Below are positions 1-5,587 of a stretch of 6,447 nt of DNA, one piece after another; the first letter of the stretch is position 1; each line of letters begins with the position of its first letter. The stretch comes from Bacteriovoracaceae bacterium (GTDB lineage: Bacteria > Bdellovibrionota > UBA1018), in the NCBI GenBank assembly GCA_947446835.1, contig CANFHS010000137.1:1-6447 (forward strand), read 5' to 3'. Under the pieces are notes generated by a model. It saw only the letters and a list, made by a program, of their open reading frames with translations, was not told where the DNA came from and did no database searches. Made by a program: the position numbers and the translations under genes.

Positions 1-2
1 CC

Positions 3-515
3 ATGGCCATCGAAGAGCCCAAGTACCAGGTGCTGGAGTCCCAGGAAGAATACGAGGTCCGCCTGTACGAGCCCCAGGTCCAGGCCTTCACCCACGTGGA
101 TGAGGCCGACTGGCAGGATGCCGCGAACCAGGGGTTCCGGCGGATCGCCGGCTTCATCTTCGGCAAGAACTCCCGCAACCAGCGGATCTCGATGACGGCG
201 CCCGTGGGAGTGCAGGCGGAAAAAGGCGGCCACGAGATCACCTTCGTGATGCCCGCGGAGCATTCGCTGGACGGCCTTCCCAAGCCCGAGGATTCGCGCG
301 TGGTGCTCAGGCTGCAGAAGGCCCGGAAGGTGGCTGCCATCCGTTTTTCGGGGCGCTCCAGCGAAGCCAATACCCGGGAGCACCTGGAAAAGCTGCGGTC
401 GTGGATGAAGGGCAAGGGCCTCGTTGCGACGGGTGAGCCCATCTGGGCGGGTTACAATCCGCCCTGGACGCTCTGGTTCCTGCGCCGCAACGAGATCCTG
501 ATTCCACTCAACTGA
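3..515 (+). CDS. SOUL family haem-binding protein, amino end possibly outside window
   Basis: A 170-residue protein covering the whole SOUL/HBP domain. Family hallmarks are RISMTAPV at residues 61-68 and the carboxy-terminal block YNPPWTLWFLRRNEI at 151-165; the opening EEPKYQVLE...YEVRLYEP is also typical. SOUL proteins bind haem or other tetrapyrroles; the bacterial role is poorly known, so function here is by family only. The first ATG lies 2 bases from the window edge, so no ribosome binding site can be judged. Bacterial members often have a signal peptide just before this point, and the local residues (x-Met-Ala-Ile-Glu-Glu) look like the end of one, so this ATG may be internal and the protein periplasmic. 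The gene converges on pntB with 15 bases between stop codons. Family assignment is firm; start and location are uncertain. Confidence 0.9.
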   Translation: MAIEEPKYQVLESQEEYEVRLYEPQVQAFTHVDEADWQDAANQGFRRIAGFIFGKNSRNQRISMTAPVGVQAEKGGHEITFVMPAEHSLDGLPKPEDSRVVLRLQKARKVAAIRFSGRSSEANTREHLEKLRSWMKGKGLVATGEPIWAGYNPPWTLWFLRRNEILIPLN

Positions 516-534
516 CCGCGAATCCCGCGGTCAG
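512..534. terminator. hairpin shared by two convergent genes, covering both stop codons
   Basis: The arms 512-520 (CTGACCGCG) and 526-534 (CGCGGTCAG) are perfectly complementary over 9 bp with a 5-base loop AATCC. The TGA of the SOUL gene (513-515) lies in the left arm and the stop of pntB (531-533 on the minus strand) in the right arm. Being symmetric, the stem can form in transcripts from either side. No run of T follows in either direction, so it is not a classical intrinsic terminator. It may stabilise 3' ends or assist termination. The inverted repeat is directly visible; its terminator role is inferred. Confidence 0.45.
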
Positions 535-1928
535 CTGGCTTCGAAGGTCTTGACCAGGTTTTCGCAGACGGCCTTGGCGTCGCCGAAAACCAGCGAGCAG
601 TTGTCGTGGTAGAAGAGCGCGTTGTCGACGCCGGCGTAACCGGCCTTCATCGAGCGCTTGATCACGAAAACCTGCTTGGCCTTGTAGGCATCCAGGATGG
701 GCATGCCGTACAGCGGGCTCGACTTGTCGGTCTTGGCTGCCGGGTTGACCACGTCGTTGGCGCCCACCACGAGGGCCACGTCGCAGCCCGAGAAGTCCGA
801 GTTGATGTCTTCCATCTCGAACACGATGTCGTAGGGGATGTCGCTTTCGGCCAGAAGCACGTTCATGTGGCCCGGCATGCGTCCCGCCACCGGGTGGATG
901 GCGAACTTGACCTCGACGCCCTTCTTGCCGAGCGTGTGGACCAGCTCCTTCATGGCGTGCTGGGCCTGGGCCACCGCCATGCCGTAGCCCGGCACGATGA
1001 TGACCTTGCCCGAGTTTTCCAGCATGAAGGCCGCGTCCTCGACCGAGGCCGACTTGATGCCCTTGGCCGGGCCGGCCGCGGCCTGGGCCGAAGCCTCACC
1101 GCCGAAGCCGCCGAGGATAACGCTCACGATGGAGCGGTTCATGGCCTTGCACATGATGTACGACAGGATGGCGCCGCTGCTGCCCACGAGCGCGCCCGTG
1201 GTGATCAGCAGGTGGTTGTTGAGCGTGAAGCCGGTGGCCGCGGCCGCCCAGCCCGAATACGAGTTGAGCATGGACACCACGACCGGCATGTCGGCGCCGC
1301 CGATGGGCAGCACGAGCAGGAAGCCCAGGAGCAGGGCAATGCCCGTCATGATCCAGAAGGGCAGGGGGTCCAGGGTGATGGCGAACTGGGCGGCAAAGCC
1401 CAGCATGGCCACGCCCAGCAACAGGTTCAGCCAGTGCTGGCCCTTGAAGACCAGGGGATTGGAGCTGAGCAGCTCCTGCAGCTTGCCGAAGGCCACAAGC
1501 GAACCCGTGAAAGTGATGGCGCCGATGAAGCTGCCGGCCGCGATCTCGATCAGGATGGCCGTGTCCATTTCCTGGCCGCTCGCCGAATGGCCATAGAAGG
1601 TGCCGGCGGCGATGAATACCGCGGCCAGGCCCACGAAGCTGTGGAGGGCCGCCACCAGCTGGGGCATGGCCGTCATCTGGATCCTGAGGGCGACGGCGAT
1701 GCCGACCACCGCGCCCAGGCCCAGGCCGGCCAGGATCCAGGTGTAGTCCTGGACGTCGGGGTGGACGAGCGTGGCCAGCACGGCCAGCAGCATGCCGATC
1801 ATGGCGTTGCGGTTGCCCTTGAGTGCCGTGCGCGGCGAGCTCAGGCCCTTCAGGCCCAGGATGAAGAAGACCGTGGCAACGAGGTAGACCAGGGCAAAGA
1901 CGTCGGGAGACAGGTTCAGCGCGAGCAT
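531..1928 (-). CDS. pntB: NAD(P) transhydrogenase subunit beta PntB
   Basis: A complete 465-residue beta subunit, close to the usual length of about 460. Residues 1-265 are the hydrophobic domain II with multiple membrane helices forming the proton path. They include His96 in LHSFVG, the equivalent of the essential E. coli beta-His91, and Asp213 and Asn222 in GGADMPVVVSMLNSYSGW. Residues about 300-465 form the NADP(H)-binding domain III, with the GYGMAVA nucleotide loop at 314-320, AGRMPGHMN at 348-356, GANDVVNPAA at 389-398 (Asp392) and KRSMKAGYAGVDN at 424-436, where Lys-Arg-Ser contacts the 2'-phosphate of NADP. With the alpha subunits it drives NADPH formation using the proton gradient. 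It is the last gene of the pnt operon, 7 bases after pntAB. A GAGGA ribosome site overlaps the pntAB stop codon, supporting the ATG and suggesting translational coupling. All key residues checked are present. Confidence 0.98.
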   Translation of the reverse strand: MLALNLSPDVFALVYLVATVFFILGLKGLSSPRTALKGNRNAMIGMLLAVLATLVHPDVQDYTWILAGLGLGAVVGIAVALRIQMTAMPQLVAALHSFVGLAAVFIAAGTFYGHSASGQEMDTAILIEIAAGSFIGAITFTGSLVAFGKLQELLSSNPLVFKGQHWLNLLLGVAMLGFAAQFAITLDPLPFWIMTGIALLLGFLLVLPIGGADMPVVVSMLNSYSGWAAAATGFTLNNHLLITTGALVGSSGAILSYIMCKAMNRSIVSVILGGFGGEASAQAAAGPAKGIKSASVEDAAFMLENSGKVIIVPGYGMAVAQAQHAMKELVHTLGKKGVEVKFAIHPVAGRMPGHMNVLLAESDIPYDIVFEMEDINSDFSGCDVALVVGANDVVNPAAKTDKSSPLYGMPILDAYKAKQVFVIKRSMKAGYAGVDNALFYHDNCSLVFGDAKAVCENLVKTFEAS

Positions 1929-1935
1929 CGGGTCC

Positions 1936-2241
1936 TCACTTTTTGGTCTTGAACATGCTGAGGATGCGGCGGGTGACCACGAATCCTCCGAAGATGTTGA
2001 TGGAGGCCAGGAAAACGGCCACGAAGCCCAGGATATTGACCAGATGGCCGGAGCCTTCGGCCCCGCCCGCGCTCATTCCATGGCCGGCCACCAGGATGGC
2101 ACCCACCACGACGATGGCGCTGATTGCGTTGGTCACGGCCATGAGGGGCGTGTGAAGCGCCGGGGTCACGCCCCAGATGACGTGGTAACCCACGAAGCAG
2201 GCCAGCACGAATACCGTCAAACCGAACATCGTTGCGGACAT
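1936..2241 (-). CDS. pntAB: NAD(P) transhydrogenase subunit alpha, membrane part (alpha-2, PntAB)
   Basis: A 101-residue hydrophobic protein corresponding to the membrane portion of the alpha subunit, encoded separately as in Rhodospirillum rubrum rather than fused as in E. coli. Three membrane segments are visible at about residues 5-24, 32-54 and 67-90. The signature HTPLMAVTNAISAIVVVGA spans the start of the second segment. The tail VTRRILSMFKTKK is basic, as expected for a cytoplasmic end. It joins PntB domain II to form the proton channel. It starts 6 bases after the pntAA stop; the purine-rich AAGAAAGGG at the very end of pntAA is its likely ribosome site, about 9 bases from the ATG. 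A second ATG at codon 5 is possible but less well spaced. Identity is firm from both sequence and position. Confidence 0.96.
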   Translation of the reverse strand: MSATMFGLTVFVLACFVGYHVIWGVTPALHTPLMAVTNAISAIVVVGAILVAGHGMSAGGAEGSGHLVNILGFVAVFLASINIFGGFVVTRRILSMFKTKK

Positions 2242-2247
2242 GGTCGA

Positions 2248-3378
2248 TTACCCTTTCTTCTTCCAGCGCACTTCACCCTGATGGGCGACCAGTGCCGCTG
2301 CGATGATGTCGTCTTCCATGTTCCAGTGGAGGACGGGAGCGCCGTTTTCTTCCTTCGAGAACAGCGCCAGCAGGTTCTGCAGGTTGCGCCCGTAGAACGA
2401 GGACGCATCCGCCGGCACGAGGGCCGGGAAGTTGGTCACGCCCACCAGGGTCACGCCGTGGCGTTCAACCACTTCGTCGGCCTGGGTCAGCGGGCAGTTG
2501 CCTCCGGTGGCCGCCGCCATGTCCACGATGACCGAGCCCGGACGCATGCCCTGCACGGTCTCCTCGGTGATGAGGATGGGAGCCTTGCGGCCGGGGATCG
2601 CCGCGGTCGAGACCAGGATGTCGGCCTTCTTGAGGCGATCGGACAGGCCCTGGTCGAGCCTCTTCTTGGCTTCGGGCGAAAGCTCCTTGGCGTAGCCGCC
2701 CTGGCCCGAGCCGCTCTCGCCGATGTCGATCTCGATGAACTTGGCGCCCAGCGAAAGGATCTGCTCCTTGACCTCAGGGCGCACGTCGTAGGCTTCGACC
2801 GTGGCGCCCAGCCGCTTGGCCGTGGCGATGGCCTGCAGGCCGGCCACGCCGGCGCCCAGCACGACGACCTTGGCGGCCTTGGCGCTGCCGGCAGAGGTCA
2901 TGAGCATGGGGAAGAAGCGGGGATAGAAGCGCGTGGCCTCGAGCACCGCGCGGTAGCCCGCGATGTTGGCCTGGGAGCTGAGCGCGTCCATGCTCTGGGC
3001 GCGCGAGGTGCGCGGAATGAGCTCCATGCAGAGCGCGCTGACCTTGCGGGCCGCGAGCTGATCAAAGAGGTCGTCGCCGCGGAAGGGGTCCATCAGGCAA
3101 GCCAGCGTCGCGCCGGCCTTGAGGAGCTTCACCTCGTCCTGGGTCGGGCGCTGGACTTTCCAGACCAGATCCGCGCCGAAGACTTCCTCGCGCGAGGCAG
3201 TGATCGTTGCGCCCGCTGCAGAATAGTCCGAGTCGCGGTAGCCCGCGCGGGTTCCGGCCCCGGCTTCGATGAGGATTTTCCACTTCTTGGAGGTCAGCTT
3301 CTTGGCGAGATCGGGCGTCAGGGCGACGCGGTTTTCTCTCGCGGCGGTTTCGCGCGGAATTCCCAGACTCAGGCTCAT
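2248..3378 (-). CDS. pntAA: NAD(P) transhydrogenase subunit alpha, NAD-binding part (alpha-1, PntAA)
   Basis: A 376-residue soluble domain I that binds NAD(H) on the cytoplasmic face; R. rubrum PntAA is of similar length. It begins MSLSLGIPRE, the usual amino end of the alanine dehydrogenase/PntA family, followed by RVALTP at 17-22. Further motifs are RAQSMDALSSQANIAGYRAV at 126-145, the Rossmann fingerprint GAGVAG at 175-180 with the acidic Asp198 of YDVRP at the end of the second strand, and the mobile-loop region around AIPGRKAPI at 260-268. The frame stays open upstream to an ATG at 3513, but those 45 extra residues are Pro-rich and unlike the family. A GGGAGAGGAA ribosome site precedes the 3378 ATG, so I choose that start. 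It is the first gene of the pnt operon and faces away from the DUF3147-like gene. Confidence 0.97.
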   Translation of the reverse strand: MSLSLGIPRETAARENRVALTPDLAKKLTSKKWKILIEAGAGTRAGYRDSDYSAAGATITASREEVFGADLVWKVQRPTQDEVKLLKAGATLACLMDPFRGDDLFDQLAARKVSALCMELIPRTSRAQSMDALSSQANIAGYRAVLEATRFYPRFFPMLMTSAGSAKAAKVVVLGAGVAGLQAIATAKRLGATVEAYDVRPEVKEQILSLGAKFIEIDIGESGSGQGGYAKELSPEAKKRLDQGLSDRLKKADILVSTAAIPGRKAPILITEETVQGMRPGSVIVDMAAATGGNCPLTQADEVVERHGVTLVGVTNFPALVPADASSFYGRNLQNLLALFSKEENGAPVLHWNMEDDIIAAALVAHQGEVRWKKKG

Positions 3379-3557
3379 AGGTGATTGGATTTCCTCTCCC
3401 GGAGAAGGTAACGCCACCCTTTGCTGGCTGGCAAAAGGTTTCTCGGGAAATGCGGCGACGGAAGTCCCGGGCGGGTCGGTGTCGATGAGCGCGCGGGGAA
3501 TTTTCCGTGGCAATAATTCGGATGCCGCATGCCCAGGACCGGGGTTAGGCTGGCGGC
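3379..3557. promoter_or_regulatory. divergent intergenic region between pntAA and the DUF3147-like gene
   Basis: These 179 bases must hold the promoters of both the pnt operon (minus) and the small membrane protein gene (plus). For the plus direction, AATAAT at 3512-3517 matches five of six bases of a -10 box and sits 40 bases before the ATG, but no -35 box is seen at a normal distance. For the minus direction, TTGCCA (3434-3429) matches five of six bases of a -35 box, but the hexamer 17 bases on, TTACCT, is a poor -10. The region is somewhat richer in A and T than the genes. Promoter positions are tentative. Confidence 0.35.
3391..3400 (-). promoter_or_regulatory. ribosome binding site deciding the pntAA start
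   Basis: On the minus strand this reads GGGAGAGGAA and lies 12 bases before the ATG at 3378, slightly farther than ideal. It supports that start over the in-frame ATG at 3513. The site overlaps a short palindrome, TCTCC-C-GGAGA at 3395-3405; its one-base centre makes a stable RNA hairpin unlikely, but protein binding to the DNA is conceivable. Confidence 0.5.
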
Positions 3558-3890
3558 ATGCTCTGGAGCATCCTCAAGGTCTTCATCGCGGGCACCGTGA
3601 TCAGCCTGACTTCCACTTTGGCCGGCAGGTTGCCGGCCTTGGCGGGCTTCATCCTGGCCTTGCCGATCTCCAGCATGATTGCCCTGGCGTTGGCCCAGGT
3701 CGAGCATCAGGATGTGTCGCGGACGGCCGCTTTTGCGCGCAGTATCCTCTTTTCAGTGCCGCTCTCGCTGCTGTTCTTCGTTCCGTTCCTGTTTGCCGAA
3801 AGGCTCAGGGCCCCGTTCTGGGTGCTTTATGGCAGCGGGTTGCTCCTGCTGGGCGTGGGCTACCTGCTTCACCAGCGCTGGAGCAGCTGA
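3558..3890 (+). CDS. small four-helix membrane protein, DUF3147-like
   Basis: A 110-residue, very hydrophobic protein with four likely membrane helices at about residues 5-22, 26-46, 59-80 and 87-104. Short polar links carry the charged residues, such as QVEHQDVSRT between helices 2 and 3. The pattern GxxxALPxxSMIAL near helix 2, followed by a polar turn and then FxxSVPLSLLFFxxPFL, resembles the DUF3147 family of inner-membrane proteins, whose function is not known. The ATG at 3558 is preceded only by weak purine motifs (AGG at 3546-3548). The gene diverges from pntAA and its stop codon directly abuts that of the next, convergent gene. The membrane topology is well supported; the family call is from memory of its general pattern. 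Confidence 0.8.
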   Translation: MLWSILKVFIAGTVISLTSTLAGRLPALAGFILALPISSMIALALAQVEHQDVSRTAAFARSILFSVPLSLLFFVPFLFAERLRAPFWVLYGSGLLLLGVGYLLHQRWSS

Positions 3891-4253
3891 TCAGGCGGCC
3901 TGCTTGCGCAGGGTCTGGCAGGCCTCGAGAAACCGGCGCACGGTCTCGAGCTTGTCGCTGTCCGGGTGGGACAGCTGCCAGGCCGAGACGAACTCCCGTC
4001 CACGCTCGGTCCACCGGTCATTGGAAGGGTCACGCTGGAACCCCAACGGAGCCAGCAGTTCGCCGGCCTCTTCCAGGCTCAGGTTCTGATGGGCCGAGCG
4101 GAACTCGAACTCGGAAGGGTGTCCTCCGATTCCGGGCATCCGCACGATGCGGAAGGGCGCCACGACCGAGACGCACAGGGCGTCCGCATCGGTATCGACG
4201 ATGAGCTCATAGCCGGTCTGGGGGTGTTCGTAGCGGCCGCGCAGGTCTTCCAT
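3891..4253 (-). CDS. conserved-looking hypothetical protein, 120 residues
   Basis: I do not recognise this family. The protein is soluble, with no signal peptide, membrane segment or cysteine cluster. Its first half looks like beta strands (YELIVDTDADALCVSVVAPFRIVRMP), and it has a central acidic helix (LSLEEAGELLAPLGFQ). The carboxy end is an amphipathic helix (DKLETVRRFLEACQTLRKQAA). Such a small alpha-beta layout occurs in chaperone-like and sensor-like proteins, but nothing specific points there. GAGGA, 9 bases before the ATG, supports this start. The gene converges on the DUF3147-like gene with no bases between the stops, and lies downstream of the barrel gene across a 106-base spacer, so it may have its own promoter. 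That it is a real gene rests on the ribosome site, composition and tight packing. Confidence 0.75.
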   Translation of the reverse strand: MEDLRGRYEHPQTGYELIVDTDADALCVSVVAPFRIVRMPGIGGHPSEFEFRSAHQNLSLEEAGELLAPLGFQRDPSNDRWTERGREFVSAWQLSHPDSDKLETVRRFLEACQTLRKQAA

Positions 4254-4288
4254 TGAGAGAGTTCCTCAAAGGATTCTTCGGTTTTTAC

Positions 4289-4307
4289 GACGCGTAGCGT
4301 TAGCGTC
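4289..4307. repeat. tandem TAGCGT hexamer inside a short inverted repeat
   Basis: TAGCGT occurs twice without a gap at 4295-4306. The segment is also bounded by GACGC (4289-4293) and GCGTC (4303-4307), giving a possible 5-bp stem with a 9-base loop; ACGC-GTA-GCGT is an alternative small stem. No T run follows on either strand, so it is not a clear terminator. It ends 36 bases upstream of the start of the 120-residue gene, where an operator could lie. The pattern is visible; any function is inferred. Confidence 0.35.
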
Positions 4308-4318
4308 TTCACAATCCT

Positions 4319-4337
4319 GTGAATCCAAGGATTTCAC
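4319..4337. terminator. imperfect inverted repeat downstream of the barrel gene
   Basis: GTGAATCC (4319-4326) and GGATTTCAC (4329-4337) are complementary apart from one extra T, giving a 7-bp stem with a bulge and a 4-base loop. It lies 23 bases past the stop codon of the minus-strand gene ending at 4360. It could form the 3' end of that transcript, but no T run follows, so an intrinsic terminator is unproven. Confidence 0.25.
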
Positions 4338-4359
4338 GATCCGGACCAGGAAGGGACGC

Positions 4360-4971
4360 TCAGAAGCTCAGGCCCATGCCCACGCGAAAGCCGTTGAGCT
4401 GCAGCCCGCTCACGCCGGCCAAGGTGCCCGAGGCGCTGTAGTAGGCGCTCTGGATCCGCAGGGCCTTGCCGTCGTCGTGGCTGGACAGGCGCATCTCCAT
4501 GCCGGCGCGCACTTCATAGCCGAAGAGCAGGCTCTGGGTGTTTTCGTCGACGCCCGTGGGAGGCGTGCCCAGCTTCATGAGCGACCAGCCCAGCAAGCCG
4601 GAGGCGCCCAGGTAAGGCGTGATGGCGCCGGGGGTGGGAAGAAAGAAGTTCAACCCACCCATGAATTCGCCGCCGTAAAGCGTGAAGCTGGAGTTGCCGC
4701 CCGAGAGGCTCACCGTGCCCGAGGCCATGTTGAGATTGGCCTGGTAGACCGGCCGAAAGTGCTGCTTGGCTTTTTCCGCCGAAAACTGGAGCGAGTAGCC
4801 CATGGTGCCCGACAGGCTCTGGTTGTCCTTGCCCGAGTAGACATGGACCATGCCCGCCACCATCGATTGGTAATCCAGGGCGTAGGCCGGGGCCGACCCT
4901 GCCAGGGCAAGAGCCACCATCCAGAAGATCTGCCGAGAAAGGATTTTACTCATCTTCCGTCGGATCGGCAC
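4360..4971 (-). CDS. probable outer-membrane beta-barrel protein with signal peptide
   Basis: A 203-residue protein with a clear Sec signal peptide: basic MPIRRKMSKILSRQ, hydrophobic IFWMVALALAG, then SAPAYA before a cut near residue 31. The mature part is rich in Gly, Ser and aromatic residues in alternating patterns (SLSGTMGYSLQFS, FTLYGGEFMGGLNFF, PYLGASGLLGWSL) and ends FRVGMGLSF. A terminal Phe on a strand is the usual signal for outer-membrane barrel assembly. The size suits a small barrel of about eight strands, but no named family is recognised. The start given is GTG, with AGG 6 bases upstream; an ATG at 4953 (MSKILSRQ) is a good alternative and would leave the signal peptide intact, though its purine stretch lies too close. 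It follows the lipoprotein gene by 29 bases and is probably in the same transcript. Confidence 0.8.
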   Translation of the reverse strand: MPIRRKMSKILSRQIFWMVALALAGSAPAYALDYQSMVAGMVHVYSGKDNQSLSGTMGYSLQFSAEKAKQHFRPVYQANLNMASGTVSLSGGNSSFTLYGGEFMGGLNFFLPTPGAITPYLGASGLLGWSLMKLGTPPTGVDENTQSLLFGYEVRAGMEMRLSSHDDGKALRIQSAYYSASGTLAGVSGLQLNGFRVGMGLSF

Positions 4972-5001
4972 AAAAGGCCTAAAACTTGAGAACAGGGGGC
5001 C

Positions 5002-5520
5002 TCAGGGGACCGTGTAGCTGGCCGAGGCGGGCAAAAGGGCTGTGCCCGCGGGGTTCGTGATGCTGGCCAAGGCGCTCAGGGTGCAGATTTCGCCCGTGGC
5101 AGGCCGTTGGGTGCGGCTCAGGCTGACGGTGGCCGTGTGTGTGGCGTCGTCATAGAGGAGGGTGCTGACCGAAAAAATCCCCGACGGAAGGACGAGACCG
5201 TCGCTGGAGGCCGGGGCGCATTGGATGCTCCAGTGGGAAGGGTCTGTCACGCTCGACTCCAGCAGGCCCTGGTTGAAGAGCACGGAGATGGCAAGTGTGG
5301 GCTGGTCGGGGAGCTGGGTTCCCGAGCCCGGGGAAAAGAGGATGACCTCGGGCTGGGGGTCGCTGGCTGGCGTTCCGCCCGATGAGCCTCCCTGGGCCAC
5401 GCTCAGCGCCTCAGGCGGAGAGCGAAGCGCGGGCTGACAGCCACCCACCGCCATGCCGAAGAAAGGCAACGCCAGGATCGCCAAGAGGACGCGAACTGTC
5501 CGCAAAGGGAAACACAGCAC
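5002..5520 (-). CDS. lipoprotein with a bacterial Ig-like (Big_5/SbsA-type) domain
   Basis: A 172-residue protein with a lipoprotein signal peptide: Arg at positions 7 and 10, hydrophobic VLLAILALPFFGMA, and the lipobox AVGGC ending at Cys28, the predicted lipidated residue. A Pro/Ser/Gly-rich tether (about 29-56) follows. Residues about 57-172 fit one Ig-like domain of the Big_5 type: PEVILFSPGSGTQLPD, then ISVLFNQGLLESSVTDPSHWSI, then CTLSALASITNPAGTALLP near the end. Cys101 and Cys146 could form a disulphide in the periplasm. Such domains usually act as spacers or in binding; no catalytic residues are seen. The start is GTG, with AGGGG 9 bases upstream; a TTG at codon 6 is a weaker alternative. 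It lies 67 bases downstream of the RecQ-type gene and 29 bases before the barrel gene. Confidence 0.82.
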   Translation of the reverse strand: MLCFPLRTVRVLLAILALPFFGMAVGGCQPALRSPPEALSVAQGGSSGGTPASDPQPEVILFSPGSGTQLPDQPTLAISVLFNQGLLESSVTDPSHWSIQCAPASSDGLVLPSGIFSVSTLLYDDATHTATVSLSRTQRPATGEICTLSALASITNPAGTALLPASASYTVP

Positions 5521-5587
5521 GGATTTCTACCCCTGTCCTTAAACGGTACCTGTCGGCCACGGGTCCCGGAAGTGTGTCAGGAGTGAC

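Noticed and set aside
606..1952. A 448-codon open frame on the plus strand opposite pntB.
   Set aside because: Its product is rich in His, Arg, Gly, Asp and Glu with no family resemblance, as expected of the antisense shadow of a GC-rich gene; pntB on the other strand has every expected motif.
2044..3384. A 446-codon open frame on the plus strand opposite pntAB and pntAA.
   Set aside because: Same His/Arg/Gly-rich shadow composition. It crosses two well-identified genes and has no recognisable domain.
3269..4204. A 311-codon plus-strand frame running through the divergent intergenic region and two genes.
   Set aside because: Its composition is low-complexity Arg/Gly/Pro, and it overlaps the DUF3147-like gene in another frame; the hydrophobic product of that frame is far more protein-like.
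4079..4312. A 77-codon minus-strand frame overlapping the start of the 120-residue gene.
   Set aside because: Most of it is out of frame inside that gene, and the product turns Ser/Pro/Arg-rich after the overlap begins. The 120-residue frame has the better ribosome site.
5521..5587. A terminator or strong promoter between the RecQ-type gene and the lipoprotein gene.
   Set aside because: Only a 4-bp stem (GTCA/TGAC at 5576-5587) and an isolated CTGACA were found; there is no T run and no -10 box at a proper distance.
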